Positions 46,170 through 59,400 of a stretch of DNA of 64,000 bases are shown piece after piece. The position numbers were made by a program, and so were the translations under genes. The notes beneath the pieces were generated by a model. That model saw only the letters and a list, made by a program, of their open reading frames with translations. It did no database searches and was not told the origin of the DNA. Position 1 is the first letter of the stretch; each line of letters opens with the position of its first letter. The DNA comes from Acanthochlamys bracteata (lineage: Eukaryota; Streptophyta; Magnoliopsida; Pandanales; Velloziaceae): assembly GCA_019914995.1 (NCBI GenBank), contig CM034141.1:1612001-1676000 (forward strand), read 5' to 3'.

Positions 46170-49100
46170 ATGGTGGAGATTCGATTTCTTCTTCCGCTTC
46201 TCTTCCTCATCGCCACCGCGGTCGCTCTCAGGCCGAGTTCAGGCGAGCATGGAGTTGTGGCGGAGCAGAGGGAGTTCGATTACTTCGCGTTAGCACTGCA
46301 GTGGCCTGGCACCATCTGCGAGCGCACTCGTCACTGCTGCTCCTCCAACGGTTGCTGCCGGTAATTATTCCCATATCTTTTCTCTCTATCTCTCTCTCTG
46401 GAGGTGGAACAATTTGGCGCTTCTTAAAATTTTCTGAACGTAGATTTCTGGAAGTGGAACACGTTTGTTGTTGTTCTGGGTAATTTTTCTGGAATGTGAA
46501 TTGTGTATATGTATCTGCATGAATTTATTTTGTGCGGGATTCTATATTATTAGTTGGTTGATTTTGTTTTTAGCTTAGAGTATGAGCAATTGAGGAGATG
46601 GTTGGCAATTGGATAATTGGTTAGGAGATAAGTTGCTTTCCAAATCCTATTTGGTGGAATTTGGTCCCATGGTGAAGCATGGCTGATGGGGTCTATAATG
46701 CTACGGTTGATGATGCTCTGTATGGAACTTGGTCACGCTTTCTTTCTTGTTTAGTTCTCAGTTTTGGGATAGATATGTTGTCATTGTTGATGATTGGCTC
46801 TGCTATTTTCCCCACAATATGAAGATTTCTTCATTTTAGGTCCTGGTGAACCTGCCTCTTGCATGATTTTGGGTGAGGGCCCTAATGCATGCTGTGACTG
46901 TCTTTTTGTTGATTTTGTGTGTGTTCTGGTTTTCCTTCTAACTTTGCATTTGATTGATTAGTTTGATCAAATGTAGCTAAAACGTGTATAGTTACTTCAT
47001 CAGGACTGTCTAGTTAATGTCTCTTTAAATTGCAATAGCATTGTTAATGATTAATTGATAGGCTTATGAGTGATGGTTGGTAGTTCGAGGTGCTATAAAC
47101 GAATGTAGTACCTTTTCTCGCTTTATGTATTCTTGTATAATTCAAGCTACTCTTGATCTTGCTGGAATTTATATATTTTCGGGCTCATCACTTGTACATG
47201 TGATTTTTATACACTCTTAAGAGTTAGATCGTGATGGCCATGCTGATATATCGTCCTGTTTATACTCATACTGGCCTAAGAATAAAGCTGTAAACATGCT
47301 GTTCTTTTTCCGTAATTGCTATCCATTGTTACCTCTCCAATATATTCTAGAATTTTACCTATAAGTTGGAGTCAAACATAAAATGTACACATTGGAATTA
47401 AAGGTGATTTATGTAATTTATATGATAGAGTTAAATCCAAGTAATTTAAAGTTATATCCGATAGATTTATACTAGATATTTAATTCAATCTAGATTTGTA
47501 GTTGGTTTAGAAGTTTCGATCATAGTACGCCAAGGAGTTTTGTTTATAGTAGGATTTCTTAGAGGTTATTAATTAGCCATGTTTAGATGTAGTAAGACTC
47601 TTAAGAAGTTTGTTGAAGTAACTTAAAAACTTGTACGTCTTATTTTTTCTTATGAATGAATACAGTTACAAGTTCGGATAAAAAATAAGGAGATGAATAC
47701 TCTCTCAAACTAGTTGGAGGTTTAAGAGACCTTTAACATATGAAGGTGTATACTCTTTCTAACAAGAGCCGTAGGTGTGATAGGACCTATGGATACTATC
47801 ATTATATCTCTTCTATTGGTTTATTTCTTTGCTAAAGTTTGCTTTTTGTGATCGTCAATGCATGGCAAGGTTACATGCATTTGCTTATTGTATTATTCTC
47901 TCATGGAACTAACGTTGGAAAGAATAGGCCTGTATATTCCACTATTAATTCATTCATTTAATAAATTTTCAGGTCGCTTGCTCTGAAGGAGTTCACAATC
48001 CGTAAGTAATATCTTGATCCTAGACATCTCATGTCTCCTTTTCCTTTTTCATCGCCCTGCCCCTCCCCTTTTCAAGATCTTGTTTCTTGTTCTAAATTTC
48101 CCTTTGATTATTTATTACTTCACATCTTATAATATGCTTATTGATAAACATTAATCAAGTTAGAAGTTCTCAAGAGACTAACTGTAGTGATTGTCATATA
48201 ACCATTTACAAGGCATGCCTATCATTTTACTGTAATATATAGTCTCTTAAAAGGTTATATTGATTTTCTTTGGTTTTCTTGATCTGGTTTCTGCTTGTTT
48301 TTTTTTAAACATGAAGTGAGCGAATTATTGAGATTGAATTTTCGAAGATTTAAACCAAAATTTTAAAAGAAAAATATAAAACAAACCATCAGTTTAGACT
48401 GCTGTTTAAATCACATAACCTGTTTTCTTGTAGCTGCACTTACAGTGGTCACTGTGTTGTAGAGCACAGACAAAGTTCTGGACCCAGGAAAAAAAAAGCT
48501 TAGATTTTTTTAATAGCACATATTATCTTGGCTTCATTGTCTAATATTAACGGAATACAACAGATGGTCTTTGGCCGGATTATGATGATGGAAGCTGGCC
48601 TTCATGCTGTAATGGCCCGGACTTTGATCAAACGAAGGTGTGATGTGCCATGTCCCGTTATTCTTATTCTTGCTAGCATCATCACCATCAACATCATGGT
48701 CTTCATGACTTTGGACAATGTGCAGATATCTTCTCTGATGCCCTTGCTTGAAAAGTATTGGCCATCCTTGAGTTGTAGCTCTACCTCACTTTGCCATGGT
48801 GGGAGAGGGTTGTTTTGGGCTCATGAGGTATATATGTCAAAAAAAACTTTTCTGTTTACTTTCTCTTAGAAAGCAAATACAAGTACTGACAACATTTTTC
48901 TTTTTGCTGCATGTGCATTGATTGGCTGCCAAACTCGGACAGTGGGGTAAGATAGAAACTTTAGCTTTCATGCAGAATGTCATGCTTTTTTATGTTTGAT
49001 CTTAGTTTGTTTTTTTGTATGTTTTTGTTAATATGTATATAGAGCCTGTCTATTTCAGCATACTGCCTTAGATACCAATTGAATAAAGTATATGTTAGAA

Positions 49101-51210
49101 GAGCTATACCAGTCAAATAAAGTTTGCAGCTCAACATGTTCACTGTACTGCAGCTCTGTGTGCAGCTACTTATGCAGCTATGCTCCTAACATGCAGCCCA
49201 GAAATCAAATACGAAAAGCTATAAGAAAATCGCACTTGCGGAAAGCATAGAATTTATAGTAGTATCGAAGATCATTTGGAGATTGTTACGCACCATCACA
49301 AAATTATTAGCTTATTTTAGAAAAGTTAGTTTTCTTAACTAACTTTTCCTGTTGCATGTTATTGTAACCATGTTGTTGATTCGTTTCTAGAATGAGTGTG
49401 TGTTGATTCTTTGGTGTTGCTTGCAGAAAAGCATGGGACATGTTCCTCCTCGGTAACACATGATGAGTACAGCTACTTCTCAACAGTGCTTGATCTATAC
49501 TTTAAATATAACATTACGGTATTTTGATCCTAATTATCACATTGCATCATTTGTTTATGTAGTTCTATCTCATTGCATATTTTTTCATGCAATTGCTAAT
49601 TTCTAAGTTCATCATGACATGTTTTTATGTATGAAATGTACTCTGTAAAACTTAGATCATCCCGTTGAATAGTTAAGTTTCAGACAATAAAGACCTGGCA
49701 AATGCTAGTCAATAAAAGCAATATAAAGGAAGATGATAAAATTATGCAAGGGGGAGCAGGAGGTCTTTGGCACATACCTAACTATGATCGCTCTCTGGCT
49801 GTTGATGATCATCAAGCGGACTATTATATTACCTGGAATCTGGGAGTGTGGAATCTTATTATTGCTGTTGTTTAAATTTTAGTTTAGCAGAAGAATATTA
49901 CCTATACCCTTTCTCTCCCTTTAAGACATACTTAAGGAAGGCTTCCCACGTCTTGAAGCTTTCTACACTGTTACTATTTTCTTTCCAGTTTTCTTTCAAG
50001 TATATTTTGTAGAATCATAGAATATCTCAGAATGCCTGTCTGGCTAGCATTATTTTTGAATCCCTTATGCTGCTGTATCAAGGAGAAACATGCATTTGTT
50101 ACCATTCTTTGTTGGATTGATACACGTGCATATTCTGTTATTTGCACATGGCTTTTATTGCTTATTCTATGGCATTTTGAATTTGCTATCTGTAAAATGC
50201 TAGGCTTCGGTAGAAGTGGGATAGTTGTAATAGATATGCTTCTCTTTCAGATAAGATGATACATAATTGCTATTTGTTTACATCTGGAATAACAGTATGT
50301 TCTGCTTGCAGAGGATCTTGGAGGATGCAGGATTTCTAGCTACAAATGCTGAGAGATATCCAGTTGGTGACGTTGTTGCTGCTATTAAGGAGGCTGTAGG
50401 AGCATCACCTCAAGTTGTCTGCAAACATGGTTCTTTGGAGGAGCTGCGTTTGTGTTTCCATAAGGATTTCAAGGTAAATTTTCTAATCATAGATATATGT
50501 ACACCAGTGGAATTACAAAATCTCCATCTCTAGGAAAGTATTATGCAAAATGATGTGCTTTTAAGGTTGTTGCTTTATTGTTAGCCATCACAATATTAAT
50601 GTTCTCTTGGAGAGCCTTTTTGTTAATGAGGCTTAACCAAGGCCTTTATTGTGGTTGCTACCTCTTTCAGCCTCGTGATTGCATAACTGGATCAAGCATT
50701 GGGAAAATTGCAGTTGACTCAACAAATTCATGCCCCAGACTCATCAGGTTGCCGACGTATGAACCTTTTGGTGAGTTTACTTACACTGGAAAGAATCCAC
50801 CTTTCTGCAGTATACTAATCTGCCCCTTTTCTCTTTTTGTTGTAGTCCAGTTACCTGTTTTAGGCAAAAGTTTTCCCTAGAAACAGTTTGCAACCACGAG
50901 GAAATTTTATTCATTTCCATAAAACTGGAAGTAGTACTATATATTTTTTCTATTTCTATACCTGATTCAGTGATTAAAGCAGATGCCTTCTAGAGGAAGC
51001 ATCTGAGAGTAGTTTCATTAAAAAGAAGTAATTTTTTTCCTTAGGAATAAACCTGTATCTTAATTGCTGGGGCAAAAACATTAACTTTTCTAATGTTTCT
51101 CATTTCTTGTTTCAGCATTCAACAATCAAGATGCTGCAGGACTGCATATTTCTCAGCCAACAGTTCAATCTTGGAATGCTGTTGATCTAATTGAGAAGTT
51201 GATTGAGTAG
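46170..51210 (+). CDS. RNS2: S-like ribonuclease RNS2 (RNase T2), catalytically complete
   Basis: Exons 46170-46360, 47973-48001, 48564-48637, 48726-48827, 48943-48946, 49427-49518, 50312-50473, 50671-50770 and 51116-51210 join in frame (849 nt) to 282 residues. Signal peptide [15 protein letters not shown], then [18 protein letters not shown], nearly the Arabidopsis RNS2 sequence. CAS I FTIHGLWPDY (His74) and CAS II AHEWEKHGTC (His131, Glu132, Lys135, His136) are both intact, so it should cleave RNA by cyclising transesterification. RNS2 is the vacuolar/ER enzyme of rRNA turnover in Arabidopsis. The C-terminal tail ([11 protein letters not shown]...LIEKLIE) extends past PTYEPF; RNS2 has a C-terminal vacuolar extension there. 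Intron 1 is 1.6 kb. It is the conserved member of the three-gene cluster and probably the parental type. Confidence 0.95.
48943..48946 (+). other. 4-nt micro-exon (TGGG) of RNS2
   Basis: Reads GGACAG-TGGG-GTAAGA. It encodes Trp133 plus the first base of Glu134, between the exon ending in the His-Glu codons and the exon starting AAAAGCATGG. Confidence 0.9.
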
Positions 51211-52480
51211 ATTAGAAGATGCTGTTCAGCTGCTAGACTTGAAGGAGATTATAATTTTTATTGTTTATTGAACTAAATTCTAATATTGAGAAAAACTCTG
51301 CATTATATTGTATACACATATAGTATAGATAGAAACACTGTATAGTCAGTCATGTCTATAACGCTTTCTTTCGTCACAATAAAAAAATAAGAAGACTGGA
51401 CCATGATTATATTTGCTTTTCATTATCTTGCGATCGGTAAAGTTTATTTAATAGTATTATTTTCAAAACTATGGGTAGAATTTATCTGAAGCTTTAGAGA
51501 CCATATATCTGTAGATTCTTATCCAACCATGTATCCTATAATTTTTAGACTCCTTCATTTTGTTCTAATGTTCAATTCTTCGGAAGGACTCGGGTTGTTG
51601 TGGTTATACATTACTGGATGTATCTGTTCACGGTTATCGGATAGCTCCAATAACCGTTTGATGCTTATTGGAACTTATCCACGACCGTTGAAGTATACTT
51701 TAGTTTTTTTTTTTAATTTGGCGTACAAGTAGTTATATACAACAAACAAAAGTTGGGTATACAAAATATAAAGCAACAATGTATATAAACTGCAAGTAAC
51801 AGTGTAACAATAGTGTAGTGTTGTTATGATTGAAACTGTACCAGTTTAATTGCAGCGAGGTGTTACACCTTCTTGACTCCGGTGATGTTTGAGATTACTC
51901 CTTTTTAATTCAAATTTTTTATTTTATATTTTTAAATAAATTTTTATAATATTTATATAAAATTTTAAAAATATAAAAAAATTTTACATGTTGCAAAATA
52001 TTATTATTATTTTTTATATAAAAAACTTATTTAAAAAATACTCTAAAACATCCCTAATATGGAGTGAAAGGAAACGAGAGGTGGGGAACTTTCAGTGATC
52101 AGGATTAAACTCTATTTAGTAAAATATGTCTTTGCAATCTGATAAAAAATTGCAACTGTATGTGATGTAGGTAGTGACTTACATTACGTAATAGAAAGAA
52201 TATCATTATCTGTGTCAGTTCCACTGATTGTTCCTTCTCTGTTAAGTTAGTATTTCACCGTTCTTTCGATGTGAATGCAAGACAGGCTTTATCAAATATG
52301 TTTATTCTTTTTATAATGACAACTTTTTATAGAAGAATGCTTTTATTAATCCAATTGGTTTATTGTCTACAAATTCTGTTGCTAGTTCAATTTTTTATTG
52401 GCTGGAATTTGCTAAGCTGTTTTGACACTAGAACTTTCTAGTTCAGTGTCTATTTGCAACAGAAACCTTCGGTATTGATC
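51211..52480. other. RNS2 3' flank and intergenic DNA
   Basis: 3' UTR to about 51,400, then non-coding DNA with a MITE-like AT block near 51890-52054 (left GGTGATGTTTGAGATTACTC; right end read back GGGATGTTTTAGAGTA, then TAA). No gene seen. Confidence 0.5.
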
Positions 52481-52671
52481 TGAATATGGTGATGAGGAAA
52501 TGGAGCCTTCTACAGCCAAGATGGTATTGAAAGGAAGTGCCGACTCTTTGAATAGGTAGGTATATATACTTTAGAACTAGGACCAGGTCCAAATGTTCTT
52601 TGGTATACATTTTTTAAATTATACTAGTAGATTCCTTGTATGTTACACTGCCATATAAGGAAAATGTCTAA

Positions 52672-52912
52672 GAGGATGTTTGGCTGAGCGATTCAACTGT
52701 TTATCATTCTAAATTAACACTTTGTATTTTTAATAAATTTTATAAAATATTTTATAGAATATTTTTAAAATTTTAAAAAATTAAAAAATTATATACTGTA
52801 TAATCTTTGTGTATTTTTTATATGAAAAAAATTCAGCTTATTTTTCAAATATTTTAACAATATATTTACTTTTTTAAAAAAAATTATTTTATACGCATTT
52901 TCAAATATCTCG
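52672..52912. mobile_element. MITE with TAA duplication inside the helicase pseudogene
   Basis: A 241-bp AT-rich element. Left end GAGGATGTTTGGCTGAGCG; right end read backwards CGAGATATTTGAAAATGCG. TAA on both sides (52669-52671, 52913-52915). Confidence 0.65.
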
Positions 52913-53610
52913 TAAGGCTATTTCTTATATGTAGTTCCATAGTGCCATCCACTTTTTAAGCTACAATATGTTGCTCAATCAATTGCGGTCTGAGGATGGT
53001 AATGATCCTGAACAACTTCGAAATTCTTTCTATCAATTTCAAGCAGACCGTGGCCTTCCTGATCTAGAGGTTTGAGCAGTTCACTCCCATGAACTATTTC
53101 AGCATTTAGATTACCATAATTGCTAGCATTTTTTCCTTTTTGTAAATGCAATGGTGAAACTGGGCAAAGTCGGTTATGTAAAGATGAATTGGTTCACTTT
53201 TGTGTAAGTATGATCTTTTGGTAAGTCTTTCCAACATTTCTATCTGCAGAAGCAAGCAAAACCCTAAAGAAAGATGCAACTATTATTGAAGATGAAGAAA
53301 GCCTCGATGATACTACAATCTTTTTCAGCAGCACAAAACCCTATTGTAGTGTCTGTTTGGCATTGATTATAAACTTCTTTCCGTTTCCAACTTTTCATCT
53401 TACGTTTTCTAATAAACATTTTACAATTTTATACAAAATTTTTTAAATTTAAAAACACAAAGAAATTATACGTCGTGAAATTTATTATTCTTTATTATAT
53501 TTTTTTGTGATAAAAACTATAGCTCATTTTTTAAAAAAATAAAAATATTCTTCATTGTACAAAAACCCTTTTCCAAAAGCACTTACGAACATCCCTATAG
53601 TTTATCTTAG

Positions 53611-54471
53611 GGAAGACAATATAGAAGCCGATCCGAAAATACAATTCGAAACTAACCCATTTAATTACGATTAGAGTTAAAAAAATTTGACCCGTATAAA
53701 TATATGAATTGGGTTAGGATTGAGTGAATTTGACCGGATTATTAAATAGGTCGATCCGGATTAATCCAAAAATGACCCACCAATCCGAATTATTATCTAT
53801 TGAAGAAATAATATTTGAGTTTTTTCTTTCTGTTTATTAAAATATTAGCAATAAAAATAATCGATAATAGTAATTTATAAATTTAATTATATAATATTTA
53901 TAATTAATCGTTATTTTCACGTCTTAGTAAAATAGTATAAGATGAGAGTTATAATATTATCGAAAGTATTACTATGTAGATATCACTCTAATGACGAATT
54001 TAAATTTTGTATAAAAAGTTTTATCAAAATTTCGTTAGATAGCTATATTTATCAAAAATTTTATCGAAATTATTAGTATATATTTACAATCATAAAATTT
54101 CAGATATCACCATACATTTTTACAAAATAAAAATATTTTTTTTGAATATTTGAAGAACCGATGAAGATACTAAAAAAAGTATATTTTGATGAGTATTCAT
54201 TATATCTCGTCACTAATAACATCGTGCACTTTTATTATAACTGATATTATAAATTCGTTGAATCTTAAAAATATAAAATTAAAATTAATAATTTTAATTA
54301 TTAAATAGGTCGATCTGAATTTGATCCGATTATTAATAAGTTGGATTAAGATTGATAATTTTGACTCGTATAAATTCATAAGTTGAATTTAGATTGAACG
54401 AATTTGACTCGATTATTAAATAAGTCGATTTCAAACCGACCTACCAATTCAAATTGCCATCTCTAGTTTCT
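53611..54471. repeat. Dispersed GGGATGACAATTCG-ended repeat, long copy
   Basis: Starts TTAGGGAAGACAATATAG and ends, read backwards, CTAGAGATGGCAATTTGAAT. The interior has repeated ACCCATTTAATTA, GGTCGATCCGGATT and GTCGATTTCAAACCGACC phrases. Inverted ends fit a non-autonomous DNA transposon of hAT-like type, but this is inferred. No protein. Confidence 0.5.
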
Positions 54472-55379
54472 CTAGAGAACTGCGAGGAACTGCCTACCTT
54501 TCTTTCATGCAACCTGGCAGGTTAATTTGCCCCCAATGCACTAAAGAGCATGTCACATGGGGAGTGATAATTAATTTTGAAAAGGAGAAGGGTGTAGGTG
54601 AAGGTAAAACTTCTAAGAAACCTTCTCATTTTCTTTAATTCAATTTTGCTTTTGCAAAGTGTGCATTGTTAGCAGCAAATGCCTTTTGTCATTAGCAAGC
54701 AAATTAAAAAAGGATTTCAGGATTCTAGTGCTTAAACATGTAGAATAGTAGGATGTAGAAAGCTCAATTTTGATTTATAGTTACCTGCATGCTTATTCTT
54801 TCGAGTTTGCAGATAAGAAGCCTGATGATGCAAATCATACAGTGTATGTTCTAGTGAAATGCAAAGCGGAGAAGCGGACAAAGAAATCAATTGAAATAGT
54901 AACACTGTGTGATTCTGGAGATCCTAATGTGGTTGCATTACCTGTTTCTAAGGTATTGTGCAAATTACCCAGGTCCAGATTGATGGTTTTAAGCGTTATC
55001 CGTCTTGGAGCCCTGCCAAAGGATCGTTTACAATGGTAAACACAATGAGAAAGGTTAAAGAAGTTTGCTCCAGATTTGCAAAAGATAGGGTCCCTCTCTT
55101 AGATCCAAAAAGAAGATATGAAGGTGGTCAATGATTAATTTTCAGTGGTTTTAAGTTCTATGGTTCTTCTTTAGGAATGACTAGATTCTCTCTGGTTCAG
55201 GTTCAATCAAATTCATACAGGAAGGCCATTAGAAGAATTGATGCCCTTGAAAGTTTATTTGACAGGCATGAAATGCGAAACTCATCTTTGATCCAACAAA
55301 AGTTGAAAGTTCTGCATCAAAAGCATGAACTTAAAGCACAGAAAGAGTCTAAGAAGAATGGGGTAATGCAATACTAGTA

Positions 55380-56429
55380 TATGAATCATTCAATATAATT
55401 CAAAGTATTTTATCTTGTCTGAAATGCTTATTTCAATGCAGCTAATTAGATCTTCATTACTGCAATTCCTTTTAGTTTAGTCCATGGCAGATCGAATATA
55501 TCAGAGCTTGTCGTTTTACCCATATGCCTTGATTCAACTGTTATTATGAAATTCATTAGGAGCTCCATAGTTGCATGTTTGTTTTTTATGTATCCTTAAC
55601 CTGTTTGCTTCAAAACACAAAACAGACTTTGCGTATTTAGCAACAGAAGTTTTGATTTTCAAATTGGAAGCCAAAATTATAAGCTTTTCAGGGCTCATGG
55701 GACTTGACAATCAAGATAGTAGCCATATCTAACCAATTTTACGAAGACAAGGAGCAATAGAAATCGAAGATTGTGCATAAAGCAAATATTAAAGTTGGAT
55801 GTCCCCACTACAACAGTAAATGAATGAACCTCCTTGGATGAACTTTCTTCAGTACTCCAATTCCAATATTACGTGGAATAAGACATGACTGTGAAAATTC
55901 CTGAATGAATCAGCAATTTCTGTACAATCAACATTCAAAAGTTAGAGAGACATCTTCCAAGGGAAACAGCATCTTAATTGATAGCTCTAACAGCTAGCCA
56001 ATTCCAGAGTACTGACGTACTTCGGAGGTTATTATTTGTTACCATTACAACAAGTCTATTGCACCTAGCATACAATGCCCATTCGTTGACCATTGGATGC
56101 ATTTGTTTGAGAAGGCTAGAGCTGCAGTAAGTAGAATTTCCTGCTGAATAAACTTCGGAAGGGCATTTTACTTTATAATCTTTTTAGCGGGAAGAGCTCA
56201 CAGCAATGTCATCTCAAGTTTACTAAGTTGAGGGAGTTCCTAGTTGTTATTCTCTATAGTGAATGGAGCATGGATAAACTCCGTATCACACTGCAGTCAG
56301 ATTTATTAAATAATGGTGCTTAATCAACAAAAGTAGTTAAAAAATATTTCTGCAGACTAGACTATACAATTGCAGTGGAACTTTAACCAGAGGTGATAAT
56401 GGACAAGAGCAAGCACATACCAAAATTCT
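55380..56429. other. Intergenic DNA between the helicase fragment and HAD gene
   Basis: The part above about 56,000 is probably 3' UTR of the minus-strand HAD gene. Nothing else is recognised. Confidence 0.45.
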
Positions 56430-59400
56430 TCACCAGATAAAGGAAGAAGCAACATAGGATGGATGGGAATCATATGTATGTGCCAAAGCTTCAACAGCAT
56501 CAGAGTTCGCAGCTTCCCCGAAAGTTGAAAGTCCTAATTCGGTCGCATGGATTCCACATGTTACAAATATTGACTCGATTCCTGCTGAATTGGCACCCTT
56601 GATATCATGGTGAAGTGAATCACCCACGGCAATACAATCCCCAGCACTAGCACCAGCCATTGCCATTGCAGACCTATAGATCACCTGATAATAGCTGGTA
56701 AAAGTTTGTCAACCTCATTCAACAACTGAAACTAGTAAATACTGGAATATGTACGAGGAAAACCTTTTAACAGTTGGTAGTAGAAAATCATCGAAAACCT
56801 TAGTTAATTTTGTTTAGATGTGCTCAAACAATGATAGCCTCAAATAACGGTTTCCCCACGACATGGTGAATCGATGTATGCGCATCCAACTCAAGAGCCT
56901 CTTCAATCTAGCTTCAGGACTTACATTAGATCCTTTGTGATCCTCCAGCGGCCTGCAATCACCATCATCAATCCAGAACACCGTGCCTATTCCTTTTCAC
57001 CTATGCAAAGATACCCCTTTTTTCATTATCATATATGATTGAGGTGTTCTTAGTAAAACTTTTTAGAGTTGGAGCATTATGCCTATAGTCTCTACCAACC
57101 GCTATTCCTACTCCGTGATCCATATTCACTCAGCTTAGCTGATAAGTCTATGCACAGGTATGCCCTATTAGCTATGGTTCAAGGAGCCCTTTGCTACACT
57201 CATAGTAGGAGGTACAACTAAGTGTTAAAGTCCCAATAACACTTGCTTCACATTTTTGGTAGGTAGATTTAAGTCGCACCGTTTTTTAATCGAAGATTTG
57301 CAGTTTATATGAAACCAAGTAATATAGTCAAGCAATGATCAGAAGGATAATACTGGAGGATGTGAACCCATCCATATCTTGTCCCCTCAAAGCAAAATCT
57401 GTGATCCGTCACTAGTATCTTTTACCTTCAGAATTTGCTAGCATGCTATAAGGATAGCCTAACCTATTGACTTGTTCCTTGGCTTGACACCAATTTCTTT
57501 AACAGAATGACAGAAGGTGGTTTCCCTGAGAAGGGAATGCGATGCTGGTTTATGAAGAAGGTTAGCACCAACTGAGACACGAACAGCTAGCATGAAGGAT
57601 ATATCATCTAGAAGAAGTTGCCCATGACAGCGCATGCAAAGAAAAGTGAATAACTACGGTTCTCAAGCATCCAGTGGGTAGGTGGCTAGGGCATCTGTCC
57701 TCAGAGGGGAGGTTGGGATATCAAATCGTCCATGAACTTAATTTAGAATTTTAATTAAATTAAAGGGTTCTGAACTCATCAATATTTTCAAGATCAGATG
57801 CGCAATTGATGGATTGGAAATTTTCCTCGAAGAACTAATAGGTCATATGAAATTCCATATAAGAGGAAGAGGATGCAGTGACAACCATCCACTGGCACAA
57901 CCTACATAGTAACACCGTTAAAAACGGGAGTGCATTGACGTCTTACATTTACATATACATTATTTCTTGCATTTGTGAAATTCAGCTGAGTTAATACAAT
58001 AAATGCAGCTTTGAGTTATGAATAAAAGAAAGAAAACTTATAGTTTTCCAAAGTGTAACTAACCCTATCAGGTTTGCCCATCCATCTCACTTCACCTCCA
58101 AGCTCTTCATATTTAGTCCCAAGAGCCCCTAGCAGGATTTTAAGAATCACATGTCTTAATGATGGAGCAAAATAAACGACAAAGATAGACGTGCTAAAGA
58201 TAGCCTTTCATTCCCTTATGAGCAGCAGTATCACAAGAAATTCGTTCAATGATTCAGTAGACATCTCATACCAGGCATGACACGAAGATCACGAGCTTCA
58301 ACAGTAACAAAATCTGGGTTAGCCACTATCATTGGGAGATTCCTTTTTGCACAATGCTCTAGTATTTCTTCAAGCTCTTGAAGAGTCATAGGAGTTGCAT
58401 CGCCAGAAGGGAGTCCAAGTGCTTCTGTCCCATGAGCCAATATGAAATCTGCCTCTTCAACTTTGTCTACAACATCTAGGCAGAGATCCTACAAACAGTA
58501 AACAGAAATTAAGTAAATGTTAAACCATCCTTCATTCTCATGCAATCTTCAAAGTTCTACGACAGCAGTAGCATGTAAAACCCTCTTTTGAACATATAAA
58601 AATTATTTCTTTTGTTAACTATTCACATAGCTGAGTGAGCTGCCTAACTTGTTACATCCTCATAAGGTGCATATAGGTCGACATCAATATGGAGCTGACA
58701 TAGTAAACAATAGAGTTGTTATCACTTTCACAACAGAGAGACTATATGTTCACAAAAGGAAAGGCAGTATACAGCTTGATTGTAATACTGATACCTTGAA
58801 AGGCCTGCTGAGAAGAAAGACAATTTTCTTTTGAAAGAACGAAAGCAAAGACCCTAAAAATCAATCCCTCAAGCCCACGCAAGTCGTAAGTGACTAACTT
58901 ACGATTAAGTCAGGAAGTAATCCAGCATATCTATCCAAGCAGGAAATTTAATAAACTTAAATCATGTAGTTGGGATAATGATAATGGGCATGAGTGACAA
59001 AGGTTAAGGCTAACCAGGACTTGGGATATAATGATAATCATTATCATGAAATGGACATGTAATTAGAAATATCCAGCATACTTTGAAACACAATTTTCTT
59101 GTAGGGCTAGGGCTCTCCAGAGTGACAATGGACAAGAGTTAACATGTCCAATTATTTTTTGCAAGGAATAGTCCACCAAACTAGTTGCAAGGCCACACCC
59201 CAACAAAATGGAGTAGCCGAGAGAAAGCACTATCACCTTTTCAATGTAGCGCACACCTTATTATTTCAAGCAGAATTGTCCAAGCAATTTTTGGGAGATG
59301 CAATCTAACAGCTAATTATTTGATAAATAGAATTTCCAGTGTTATTCATTTAAGTCCCCTTCGAAAGTGTTGTTAAAGAGAAAGCCATATTATAGTCATC

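Larger units (their letters stand above)
52485..55377 (+). pseudogene. Fragment of a HEN2/MTR4-type exosome RNA helicase gene
   Basis: Plus-strand pieces in the correct order: GDEEMEPSTAKMVLKGSADS (52484-52550), LSYNMLLNQLRSEDGNDPEQ then LRNSFYQFQADRGLPDLE (52950-53070), KTLKKDATIIEDEESLD (about 53261), PGRLICPQCTKEHVTWGVII (about 54515), KKPDDANHTVYVLVKC with DPNVVALPVSKV (54808-54950), RKVKEVCSRFAKDRVPLLDP (about 55050, other frame) and SNSYRKAIRRIDALESLFDR (55207-55266). These match the post-helicase and arch region of plant HEN2/MTR4, cofactors of the nuclear exosome. The ATPase motifs and C-terminal DSHCT domain are missing, and at least one frameshift is present. Repeats (52672-52912, 53345-53600, 53611-54471) interrupt it. 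Confidence 0.75.

Noticed and set aside
48528..48869. 113-residue frame over RNS2 exons 3-4
   Set aside because: It reads a different frame through exon 3 and runs across the 88-bp intron; the correct spliced product is RNS2.
22279..51210. Reading the RNase T2 cluster plus F-box as a self-incompatibility S-locus
   Set aside because: The T2 genes have RNS2 architecture, two are catalytically dead, and the F-box gene is a pseudogene; S-RNases belong to a different T2 class with one or two introns.
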